Under the pieces are notes generated by a model that was given only the letters and a program-made list of their open reading frames with translations, did no database searches and was not told where the DNA came from. From NCBI RefSeq assembly GCF_030814695.1, contig NZ_JAUSVL010000001.1, forward strand, positions 2,454,227 to 2,518,226: 64,000 bases of DNA. Reading direction: 5' to 3'. Below are positions 35,539-47,616 of this stretch, piece by piece; position 1 is the stretch's first letter; the number at the start of each line of letters is the position of its first letter. This DNA is from Oligosphaera ethanolica (GTDB lineage Bacteria > Verrucomicrobiota > Lentisphaeria > Oligosphaerales > Oligosphaeraceae). The position numbers and the translations under genes were made by a program.

Positions 35539-36465
35539 TCACAGGCGCTGGCGGCTGCCGGCAAGTCGCCGGTAGCGGGCGGGCGAACAGCCGTAATAGC
35601 GCCGGAACAGCGCGTAGAAACGGCTCAGGCTCTGGATGTGCAGCTTCGCGGCGATCGCCGTGATGTCCATCGGGCTGTCCGACAGCAGATGCGCCGCGTG
35701 GTTGATGCGCAACTCGTTGATGAACGCCGTCGGACTCTTGTCCAAAAAGCGCCGGAAGACCGCGCAGAGGTATTCCGGTGAGTAGCCGGACAGCTGCTGC
35801 ATGCGCTTCAAGCCGGCGGTGAAATTCTCGGGCTTGTGCATCAGTTCGCAGAGTTGCGACAGCCATTCGGGAATGCTGTCGGCCTGCAGGTAGTTGCTGT
35901 CATTGAGGAAGTAACGCACGAAGAGATTCACCAGCGTGGCCTTGATGTAGGCCCGCCGCAGGGCCGGCGTGAAGCTCTTGGTGTTCACCGACAACATTTC
36001 CAGCGAAAGCTGGTTCAGGCGCGACTCCTCCATGTGGAACATCGGCGACAGCACCGGCTCGGTGTACTTCTGCAGAAAGCTGGCGTCCTCAAGATAGTTG
36101 CTTACCGCTACAAATAAATCGAGATCGAAAGCCAGGAAGACCATCTCACAGGGCGACAGGCCCGACGCTGGCAGAAACTGATGCACGTCGTCGGGACGGA
36201 TAAAGACCAGCGCGCCGGTCTCCAGCAGCTGCTTCTCCCCGTTGACCCGGTGCATGATCCGCCCGTTGATCACTACGATGATCTCGGGATGCTCGTGGCC
36301 ATGCACGGTCGACCCCTCCAGCGGCAGCTGGTGATAGAGCACATGGCCGCCGGACGGTATGGCCGAGGGGCTCGTGTTCTCCCGCCAGGCAATGGCGTGA
36401 AAGCTGATCTCGGCGCCAAGGGTCGGGTCAAGCCGTGTACTTGCGGTTAATTCGGCCTTTTTCAT
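35539..36465 (-). CDS. AraC-family transcriptional regulator
   Basis: A 308-residue regulator. The N-terminal cupin-type sensing domain has HGHEHPEIIVVINGRIMHRVNGE and RPDDVHQFLP. The C-terminal double helix-turn-helix (about 205-300) has LSGYSPEYLCAVFRRFLDKSPTAFINELRINHAAHLL and ITAIAAKLHIQSLSRFYALFRRYYGCSPARYRR. It probably senses a sugar-like or methylated compound and controls the URO-D/corrinoid genes that flank it; it is divergent from the next URO-D gene (149 bases between starts). The ATG at 36465 starts MKKAEL; upstream in-frame ATGs would add an unconserved leader. No clear ribosome site. Confidence 0.92.
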   Translation of the reverse strand: MKKAELTASTRLDPTLGAEISFHAIAWRENTSPSAIPSGGHVLYHQLPLEGSTVHGHEHPEIIVVINGRIMHRVNGEKQLLETGALVFIRPDDVHQFLPASGLSPCEMVFLAFDLDLFVAVSNYLEDASFLQKYTEPVLSPMFHMEESRLNQLSLEMLSVNTKSFTPALRRAYIKATLVNLFVRYFLNDSNYLQADSIPEWLSQLCELMHKPENFTAGLKRMQQLSGYSPEYLCAVFRRFLDKSPTAFINELRINHAAHLLSDSPMDITAIAAKLHIQSLSRFYALFRRYYGCSPARYRRLAGSRQRL

Positions 36466-36614
36466 AAAAACTAATATAGAGCAATTATTCCATACAATGA
36501 AGTACAACATACTGATATTCAGCATTACACTATAGGACACTTGACCGCATAACAAGATGTCACGGGCAGAAAGCAGGCCGGCACCGGCCACGCCCAGCGC
36601 AAGAGGGACTGATC

Positions 36615-37703
36615 ATGCAAGAACTCAGCAGCATCGAACGCATCTCCCGGCAACTCAAACACCTCCCCGTGGACCGGGTCGGCCTGATGGAGAGCTTCTG
36701 GAACCACACGGTCAAACACTGGGTTGAACAGGGAAAAATGCCCGCTGACCAAAGCGCCGGCGAGCATTTCGGCCTCGACATCGGGACTTGTTGGGCCTTT
36801 AACCTCAAGGTCGATTACAAATGGGTGGACCAGCTGGTCGCCGAAGACGAGGATACCCGTACCTTCCTGGACGGCAATGGCGCCACTCTCCGCCGCTATA
36901 AATCACACGATACCACCCCCGAGCACATCAACTATTCCATCGCCGACCGCGCCGCCTGGGAAGAACGCGCCAAGCCCTTCCTCACCGTCAATCGCGAACG
37001 CATCAATCTCGACGGCTACCGCAGTGCCCGTCAGCGCTGCCAGGACAAGCAGCGTTTCTTCTGTTGGGGCGGGGTCAATGTCTTTGAGGCTATCCATCCC
37101 GTCGTCGGCCACGAAAACATGCTCCTGGGCATGGCTTTAGATCCCGACTGGGTCAAGGACATGGCCGACACCTTCGCCGATCTCCTCATCGGCCTCATGG
37201 AAACCATGTTCGCCGAAGCCGGCAAGCCCGACGGAATCTGGTTTTTTGACGACATGGGCTTCCGTGGCCGTCCCTTTATGTCGCCCGAAATGTACCGCGA
37301 GCTGATCTTCCCCGCGCACCAGAAGACCATTGCCTACGTGCACTCGCAGGGCCTGCCCGTGATCATGCACTCCTGCGGCTTCGTTGAACCGCTGCTGCCT
37401 AGCATGATCGAAGCCGGCATCGACTGCCTGCAGGCCATCGAGGTCAAGGCCGGCATGGACCTCCTGCGCATCTACAAGCAGTACGGCCACAAGATCGCCC
37501 TTATGGGCGGCATTGACGTCCGCCCCGTCGCCAACAACGACCTGCCCGGTATCGAGCGTGAAGTGATGGCCAAACTGCCCTTGGTCATGGGCAACAACGG
37601 CTTTATCTTCCACAGCGACCACTCCATCCCAGAGTCAACTGACTACGAGACCTACCAGTACTTCTTCAATCTCGGCCGCAGCATCGGTAAATATAACAAC
37701 TGA
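36615..37703 (+). CDS. Uroporphyrinogen-decarboxylase-fold methyltransferase-like protein D
   Basis: A 362-residue URO-D-superfamily protein. VIMHSCGFVEPLLPSMIEAG holds the HxC metal ligands, WFFDDMGFRGRPFMSPEMY is the conserved barrel segment, and HSDHSIPEST stands where MtaA-like proteins have the third Cys, so that ligand is missing. It starts at ATG 36615 with AGAGGGA just upstream and is followed 28 bases later by the corrinoid protein gene, a pairing typical of corrinoid-dependent methyltransferases. It probably methylates or demethylates the corrinoid partner; the substrate is unknown. Confidence 0.9.
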   Translation: MQELSSIERISRQLKHLPVDRVGLMESFWNHTVKHWVEQGKMPADQSAGEHFGLDIGTCWAFNLKVDYKWVDQLVAEDEDTRTFLDGNGATLRRYKSHDTTPEHINYSIADRAAWEERAKPFLTVNRERINLDGYRSARQRCQDKQRFFCWGGVNVFEAIHPVVGHENMLLGMALDPDWVKDMADTFADLLIGLMETMFAEAGKPDGIWFFDDMGFRGRPFMSPEMYRELIFPAHQKTIAYVHSQGLPVIMHSCGFVEPLLPSMIEAGIDCLQAIEVKAGMDLLRIYKQYGHKIALMGGIDVRPVANNDLPGIEREVMAKLPLVMGNNGFIFHSDHSIPESTDYETYQYFFNLGRSIGKYNN

Positions 37704-37731
37704 TCTACCCCAACCCCCAAAAGGAGCAATC

Positions 37732-38352
37732 ATGACTGATTTTATCGCCCTGCAAACCGCTATCATTAAAGGCAAGCGCGACGACGTCAAAGCGATTGTC
37801 AACGCCGCTCTTGAGGCCAAGGAAGACATCAATGCCCTCCTCGACAAGGGCATGATCCCCGCCATGCGCGAAATCGGCGAGCGCTTTTCGCGCAATGAAG
37901 CCTACGTGCCCGAGCTGCTCATCGCCGCGCGCGCCATGCAGGCCGGCCTGGCTATCATTGAGCCCGAGCTGGCCAAGAGCGGCCGCAAATCCCTGGGCAA
38001 GATCGCCATCGGCACCGTCAAGGGAGACCTCCATGATATCGGCAAGAACCTCGTCGCCATCATGCTCAAAGGCGCCGGCTACGATGTCATCGACCTCGGC
38101 GTCAACTGCGATATCGCCAAGTTCGAAGACGGCGTCAAACAGGGCGCGCAGATCATCGCCTGCAGCTCACTGCTGACCACCACCATGGCCTACATGAAGG
38201 ACATCGTCACCCACTTCAAAGACCAGGGCGTCAAAGTCATCATCGGCGGCGCGCCTGTCACCAAGGCCTTCGCCGAAGAAATCGGCGCCAATGGCTTCAG
38301 CGACGACGCCAACGGCGCCGTGAAACTCGTCGACGGCTTCCTCAAAGCCTGA
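37732..38352 (+). CDS. Corrinoid (B12-binding) methyltransferase shuttle protein
   Basis: A 206-residue protein of the MtaC/MtbC/MttC type. The N-terminal helical cap (about residues 1-90; LLDKGMIPAMREIGERFSRNEAYVPELLIAARAM) precedes a Rossmann-like cobalamin domain with the base-off motif GDLHDIGKN (cobalt-ligating His about 105), DLGVNCD and IIGGAPVT. It carries a methyl group on cobalt between two methyltransferases. AAGGAG precedes the ATG. Its direct neighbour is URO-D protein D. No reductive activase (RamA-like) or substrate methyltransferase of the MtaB/MttB type is in the window. Confidence 0.95.
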   Translation: MTDFIALQTAIIKGKRDDVKAIVNAALEAKEDINALLDKGMIPAMREIGERFSRNEAYVPELLIAARAMQAGLAIIEPELAKSGRKSLGKIAIGTVKGDLHDIGKNLVAIMLKGAGYDVIDLGVNCDIAKFEDGVKQGAQIIACSSLLTTTMAYMKDIVTHFKDQGVKVIIGGAPVTKAFAEEIGANGFSDDANGAVKLVDGFLKA

Positions 38353-38395
38353 TGGCTCTGGCCGTGCTGCTGCCTGGGGTGGCTGCGCGGCCTCT

Positions 38396-39799
38396 TTACA
38401 GCTGGCCGAAGCGCACGCTGATGGCCAGCGCCGGATCCACCGGCACTTTGACGCGTTTGGTGCCTGCCGGCTCGACGACCTTCGGCGTTGGCCGCGGTAG
38501 CTTGCCGGCGAACTGCGGCAGCCACTGCGCCTCGGCCTGTAGCATCTCCGTCGCCATGGCGCGGATTTCGGCCGGTGTGAGCGTTGCCGCGGTCAGCGGG
38601 TCAAGCGCGCATGCCCACACGACGGCCTCGGGATCGCCACTGATCGCCGCCTGCACCGCCAGGCGCTGGACGCTGATGTTGCTGTTGTTCAAAGCCGCGC
38701 ATTGGGCGGGCAGCTCGCCCACCGCTGTCGGGTGCAACCCCGAGCCATCGGCGAATACCGGCACTTCCACGCAGCAATCGGCGGGGAGATTGCTGATGAG
38801 GCCGCGGTTCATGACATTACCATTGAAGCAGAAGTTGCGCCTGCAGGCGACCGCTTCGATGATGTAGGAGCCGTACTCGACACTTCGCGCCGGCAATTCT
38901 ATGGGCTCGTCCTTGAGCATGTCGGCGCCGTCATATTTCTTGGCAAGAATGCGGCTCCATTTCAGGCACGCCGCGGTCTCGCCGCCAAAATTGGGTTCGT
39001 CGCAATAGGTCGCCATGCCCAGGGAGTTTTTGCGGAAATAGGGCAGGTACTCAGACAGATGCCCCGTCGACTCAGTCATGAAATAGCCGAATTGCCGGAA
39101 GACCTCGCCGCGCACCTTTTCATTCGCGTAGTACTCGGGTTTATCGAAAAGGTCGCGCAAGGCTGGGTAAAGACTGTGCCCTTGGTGTTCGAGGCGGGTG
39201 AACCACGCCATGTGATTGATGCCGGCACAGACATAGTCGATATCAGCCACCGGCAGTTCCAGGTAGCCGGCGATCAGCCTGATGGTCGTTTGCACGCCGT
39301 GGCACAGCCCCACGCACTCAATGCCCGTGTCAGCCAACGACCAGCATACCGTCGCCATCGGATTGACATAATTCAGCAAGAGCGCCCGCGGGCATAACTC
39401 ACGCATGGCGAGCGCCAGCTCGCGCATGACCGGCACGGTCCGCAGGGTCCGGAAGATGCCGCCTGGGCTAAGTGTGTCGCCAATGCACTGGTCGACGCCA
39501 TACTTCAGCGGTATCTCAATGTCCTGCTCGTAGGCCGCATGGCCGCCGACCTTCAACGTGCAAATCACAAAATCCGCCCCGCGCAGCGCATCGTCCCGCG
39601 ATGTCGTGATGGCTACCGCCGCGTCTAGCCCGTACTTTGCGATGACTTTGTCAGCAAAACGCTTCACACAGGACGTGTGGCGGGTGGACGGTGCCATCAG
39701 ACTGAAATCCACATGGCCAAGATCCTCAATCTGCATGATGTCCAAAATCAGGGTCTTGCAAAACACCAGACTGCCGGCGCCAATAATCGCTACTTTCAT
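38396..39799 (-). CDS. GH4 glycosidase (alpha-galactosidase/alpha-glucosidase type)
   Basis: A 467-residue family 4 glycoside hydrolase, an NAD- and Mn-dependent enzyme that works by oxidation-elimination. The N-terminal KVAIIGAGSLVF is the NAD fold; NYVNPMATVCW, GLCHGVQTT (metal-binding Cys, His) and AGINHMAWF are the active-site blocks, and ADCCVEVP lies late in the chain. The Cys-His-Gly-Val pattern resembles MelA-type alpha-galactosidases, but specificity cannot be fixed. AAGGAG lies upstream of the ATG at 39799. Convergent with the corrinoid gene (43-base gap). Confidence 0.93.
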   Translation of the reverse strand: MKVAIIGAGSLVFCKTLILDIMQIEDLGHVDFSLMAPSTRHTSCVKRFADKVIAKYGLDAAVAITTSRDDALRGADFVICTLKVGGHAAYEQDIEIPLKYGVDQCIGDTLSPGGIFRTLRTVPVMRELALAMRELCPRALLLNYVNPMATVCWSLADTGIECVGLCHGVQTTIRLIAGYLELPVADIDYVCAGINHMAWFTRLEHQGHSLYPALRDLFDKPEYYANEKVRGEVFRQFGYFMTESTGHLSEYLPYFRKNSLGMATYCDEPNFGGETAACLKWSRILAKKYDGADMLKDEPIELPARSVEYGSYIIEAVACRRNFCFNGNVMNRGLISNLPADCCVEVPVFADGSGLHPTAVGELPAQCAALNNSNISVQRLAVQAAISGDPEAVVWACALDPLTAATLTPAEIRAMATEMLQAEAQWLPQFAGKLPRPTPKVVEPAGTKRVKVPVDPALAISVRFGQL

Positions 39800-40091
39800 C
39801 TTACCTGCTCCTTATCTCTAATACGGGGCAACTATGGCCCCATGCCCTGCGGGGCGACTGTCAATGACAAATTATTGAAAAAAGCGACGACATACAATAA
39901 TACCTATTTACGCGATACGATTGCACACGGGAGATATGGTCGCCACGGGACGCCAGCAAGCGCCGGCAGTCGATTTTGGTCGGGGCGGACCTGTGTGTCC
40001 GCCCTGGGCATGAACCGTCGCCATGCCGATGTGTGTGGCAGGCTGCGCGGGTTTTCAGCGCCAAAGGCGCGGCCTAAAAAACACTGCTTGG
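39800..40091. other. Upstream region of GH4 gene and edge of repeat element
   Basis: It contains the presumed GH4 promoter (AT-rich, about 39860-39910) and, from about 40045, the flank of composite element copy 5 including GCGCC-TTT-GGCGC-type hairpins. No gene. Confidence 0.4.
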
Positions 40092-40250
40092 GTTCCATTG
40101 CCTGTTTGGCCCCAGTCAGCTTCGCCGACTGGGGCCAAACAGGCCAGGGAACACGAACCATACTGGCACGCTACCCAGGGCGACGCTCCGCCTACGGCGT
40201 CGCTTGCCCTGGGCTATCTTAGGTCGCCCCGTTGGGGCTTCTGCCGCTGC
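40092..40250 (-). repeat. Composite GAA-triloop hairpin element, copy 5 (inverted orientation)
   Basis: The long stem reads GCCTGTTTGGCCCC / GGGGCCAAACAGGC (about 40099-40143), i.e. a C-G pair of the other copies is replaced by G-C on both arms. The CCCAGGG frame (40173-40213) encloses a different inner hairpin closed by a GTA loop. The distal GCCGC/GCGGC module is degenerate. Confidence 0.72.
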
Positions 40251-40289
40251 GCGGCCAGGGATGCCGGGCGCGTGAAGGGGCGGCCAGCG

Positions 40290-40510
40290 GTCGCCTCTGG
40301 CGACGTAGGCTGTTTGTTCGGTCAGTCTGATCGTTTGTCTTTTTCTCGGACGGATCGGACGGATCAGACGGATCAGACGAATCAGACGAATCAGACGGAT
40401 CAGACGGATCAGACGAATCAGACGGATCAGACGGATCAGACGGATCAGACGGATCAGACGGATCGTCGACTTGATCGGTCCGATCGGTCTGATCGGTCCG
40501 ATCAGATCGT
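40290..40510 (+). repeat. CGGATCAGA 9-mer tandem array with inverted GATCGGTCC units
   Basis: After a lead-in shared with the 31.1 kb array, about 13 units of CGGATCAGA (some CGAATCAGA or CGGATCGGA) run from about 40347 to 40464. They are followed by inverted CGATCGGTC-type units (40474-40505). The array lies between the GH4 gene and the divergent rRNA operon. Confidence 0.78.
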
Positions 40511-40568
40511 CGATAGCCGGCGATAGCCGGCGGATGTTTTTGCGCCGTAGGCGCTTAACCATGCTTAA

Positions 40569-40654
40569 CCCCAGGCTTCAGCCTGGGGAAGACAGCCTCA
40601 TAAGGCAGTGCCTCGTAGAGGCACAACAGCAGGGGCGACCCGCCGGTCGCCCCT
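40569..40654. repeat. Two perfect hairpins in the rRNA upstream region
   Basis: CCCCAGGC-TTCA-GCCTGGGG (40569-40588) and AGGGGCGAC-CCGCCG-GTCGCCCCT (40631-40654). No T-run follows, so these are not typical terminators. Confidence 0.6.
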
Positions 40655-40749
40655 GGTTGCGGGTAGTCGATGGCCGGGCGTCCCCGCGGCCCCGGCAATT
40701 ATCAGTGACTGCCCGATCACAAAAAAGTGTCTTTTTGCGGGTTGCGGGC

Positions 40750-40777
40750 TTGCGTATCGGCGGAAGCGTGGCATAGT
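40750..40777 (+). promoter_or_regulatory. Candidate rRNA operon promoter
   Basis: TTGCGT (40750-40755), 16-base spacer, CATAGT (40772-40777), about 400 bases before the 16S gene. Chosen by eye; other placements are possible. Confidence 0.3.
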
Positions 40778-41172
40778 AATGCTTCGCGCCCCCCAAACGG
40801 GTCGCAACAGATCCTTAGCAAAAAAATTATTGGAGAAAGCTGGCCGAGGGGCTTGCAGATCGCCAAAGGCGGTTTACAGTAAGTAACTCGGACGGAATGC
40901 TTTGCGCCTGATCCAAACAGAATTTCCAAAAAAAGTTCTGGCTGGGCTTGCGAAAGTGAAAAGCTCCGATAAAGTAATGCTCCGCCTCACCTGAGGCAGG
41001 AAAAGCTCCTTGGCAACTGAGCAGCGAAATATAGTGCGATTGTCACGATGAATTGAATTATCGGTGGCAGCAACAAAGCACGTTCCTTCGGGAATGTGGC
41101 GTACGCTGTCACCCCCCCTTGAGAAGTTATTAAAGAACAGGGCATTCCTTCGGGGATGCGTTCGAACTTTTC
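40778..41172 (+). other. rRNA operon leader
   Basis: Non-coding leader with two TTCG-loop hairpins (41080-41097 and 41142-41159) shortly before the 16S gene. No gene is seen. Confidence 0.5.
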
Positions 41173-42684
<1,512 letters not shown>

Positions 42685-42821
42685 CTAAGGAAACGCAAGG
42701 ATCGCAAGATCTGCGCGTGCCGGCGTGGCAATGTCAGTCATTATATTTCGCTGCTCAGCAGCCAAAGGATCAGCTCTTTGGTGCAACAAGAAAAAAATGG
42801 GCGGCTCGAGGCCGTTTTACT

Positions 42822-42897
42822 GGGGCCGTAGCTCAGTTGGTAGAGCGCCTGCTTTGCAAGCAGGATGCCGCGGGTTCGAGTCCCACCGGCTCCACCA
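42822..42897 (+). tRNA. tRNA-Ala (anticodon TGC)
   Basis: 76 bases including CCA. Acceptor GGGGCCG/CGGCTCC with one G-T pair, anticodon stem CCTGC/GCAGG with loop TTTGCAA, and a T-arm with GTTCGAGTC. A boxA-like GCTCTTTG lies upstream (42773-42780). It sits in the 16S-23S spacer. Confidence 0.97.
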
Positions 42898-42956
42898 GCT
42901 TTACTGGCGGTGTACCCGGAGACGCGTTCTCCAGGCCAGCCGGACCGGAACAATGT

Positions 42957-43033
42957 GGGCGCGTAGCTCAGTTGGTTAGAGCGCGTCTCTGATAAGGACG
43001 AAGTCCCTGGTTCGAGTCCAGGCGCGCCCACCA
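42957..43033 (+). tRNA. tRNA-Ile (anticodon GAT)
   Basis: 77 bases including CCA. Acceptor GGGCGCG/CGCGCCC, anticodon loop CTGATAA, T-arm CCTGG-TTCGAGT-CCAGG. Second spacer tRNA; the Ala-Ile order is the reverse of E. coli. Confidence 0.97.
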
Positions 43034-43094
43034 TATTTTCCGCTGAAGCAACACGGTAAAGATCCGCGAGGGTCCAAGCCTGTTGCCTTGGTGT

Positions 43095-43106
43095 TGCTCT
43101 TTGAAA
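43095..43106 (+). promoter_or_regulatory. boxA-like antitermination site
   Basis: TGCTCTTTGAAA closely matches the boxA core TGCTCTTTAACA and lies between tRNA-Ile and 23S, where boxA sites normally sit. Confidence 0.55.
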
Positions 43107-43232
43107 ATCTGCAGTAGTGAAGAATCAGAAGAAGAAGAATGTTGAACCGCGCGTTCCACCCTGTCCATGTCGGGCCGGGGGATCAAGGAACGCGCAATGG
43201 AACCGGACAGTATCCGACCGCTAGAACCATTT

Positions 43233-46182
<2,950 letters not shown>

Positions 46183-46331
46183 TTTCCCGCCGGCACCCCG
46201 CCCCTCAACAGGCGGAGTCCCGGCGGGAAAACAACAAGGCGAATCGGATACCACCGCTCGAACGGCGGACGGTTCCAGACAACATGAGGCTTCTTCAACC
46301 TCCACAACTACTGCAGGTTTTCTTCCAACTT

Positions 46332-46449
46332 GGACTGGTGGCTTTGGCGGGGATGTCACACCCGTTCCCATCTCGAACACGGCCGTTAAGCTCCCCAGTG
46401 GCGATGATACTACGCTCAAGAGCGTGGGAAAGTAGCGCGCTGCCAGTCC
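46332..46449 (+). rRNA. rrf: 5S ribosomal RNA
   Basis: 118 bases. Ends GGACTGG/CCAGTCC pair; contains the conserved CCCATCTCGAACACGG and GTTAAGC blocks. The 23S-5S spacer (46183-46331) contains a long GC-rich processing-type hairpin (TTTCCCGCCGG with CCGGCGGGAAA). Confidence 0.95.
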
Positions 46450-46457
46450 TTTTTTTA

Positions 46458-46508
46458 AGCCCGGGGCCCGTTGGTATACCACACCGACGGGCCCCGGGCT
46501 TTTTTTTG
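46458..46508 (+). terminator. Strong terminator of the rRNA operon
   Basis: A 13-bp perfect stem AGCCCGGGGCCCG (46458-46470) with CGGGCCCCGGGCT (46488-46500), followed by eight T. A T-run also precedes it, so it may act in both directions. Confidence 0.93.
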
Positions 46509-47460
46509 CCTCACGGCAGTGCCGTGAGGCTACGGAGGGTATTTTTTTCTCACGCGAAGGCGCGAAGGCGCGAAGAAGACAAAGCAAAATGGCGGCCTGT
46601 CTTGCCGCTGCGCGGCAATTCACGCCGCCGATAAAAAGGCGCGAAGGCTGGCAGGGGGGGCAGGGCGTTCAGCGCCTCACGGCATTGCCGTGAGGCTACC
46701 GAGGGTATTTTTTCCTCACGCGAAGGCGCGAAGGAAGGCAAAGGCAAAGGCAAAATGGCGGCCTGTCTTGCCGCTGCGCGGCAATTCACGCCGCCGATAA
46801 AAAGGCGCGAAGGCTGGCAGGGGGGGCAGGGCGTTCAGTGCCTCACGGCATTGCCGTGAGGCCACCGAGGGTATTTTTTCCTCACGCGAAGGCGCGAAGA
46901 AGACAAAGAAAAATGGCGGCCTGTCTTGCCGCTGCGCGGCAATTCACGCCGCCGATCAAAAGACGCGAAGGCTGGCGGGGGGCTTTTTTTCCCTCACGCG
47001 AAGGCGCGAAGGCGCGAAGAAGACAAAGAAAAATGGCGGCCTGTCTTGCCGCTGCGCGGCAATTCACGCCGCCGATAAAAAGGCGCGAAGGCTGGCGGGG
47101 GGGCAGGGCGTTCAGTGCCTCGCGGCATTGCCGTGAGGCTACCGAGGGTATTTTTTCCTCACGCGAAGGCGCGAAGGCGCGAAGAAGGCAAAGACAAAGA
47201 AAAATGGCGGCCTGTCTTGCCGCTGCGCGGCAATTCACGCCGCCGATAAAAAGGCGCGAAGGCTGGCAGGGGGGGCAGGGCGTTCAGTGCCTCGCGGCAA
47301 TGCCGTGAGGCTACCGAGGGTATTTTTTCCTCACGCGAAGGCGCGAAGGCGCGAAGAAGACAAAGGCGAAGCAAAATGGCGGCCTGTCTTGCCGCTGCGC
47401 GGCAATTCACGCCGCCGATAAAAAGGCGCGAAGGCTGGCGGGGGCGGTCGGTCGTCCAGT
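46509..47460 (+). repeat. Tandem array of six imperfect units of 130-170 bp
   Basis: Units begin near 46509, 46671, 46837, 46984 (truncated, lacks the palindrome), 47114 and 47284. A degenerate seventh palindrome lies near 47460. Each has CCTCACGG...CCGTGAGG, a CGAGGGTATTTTTTCC block, GCGAAGGCGCGAAG repeats, the palindrome TTGCCGCTGCGCGGCAA, and GCCGATAAAAAGGCGCGAAG. Open frames across it are repeat read-through. It fills the gap between the rRNA terminator and the mannosidase; 47461-47616 adds nothing recognisable except the presumed promoter of that gene. Confidence 0.85.
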
Positions 47461-47616
47461 GCCTCGCGACTTGCCGCGCGGCTAGCAGAGTATCTGGCTA
47501 GTCGTGGCCGCTGCCTGGTGAAAGCCATGTATATTATGGTTTTGATTTTCCGGCGGCGGTGGCGGCGGGCGTCACCTACAGCACAGAAAGCCGTGCCAGC
47601 AAAAGGGGCAATGACC

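Noticed and set aside
31845..37703. Heme-biosynthesis HemE
   Set aside because: The URO-D-fold proteins lack the HemE N-terminal substrate motif, are multiple, and neighbour a corrinoid protein; no other heme genes are present.
40116..40562. Open frame with repeated Leu-Ile-Arg
   Set aside because: Read-through of the CGGATCAGA array; no start signal or conservation.
42822..43033. tRNA-associated integration site or genomic island
   Set aside because: The tRNAs are in the rRNA spacer and no integrase, direct att repeat or phage gene is seen.
46838..47410. Open frames in the 46.5-47.4 kb region
   Set aside because: Repeated peptides are generated by the tandem DNA units in several frames on both strands; non-coding array.
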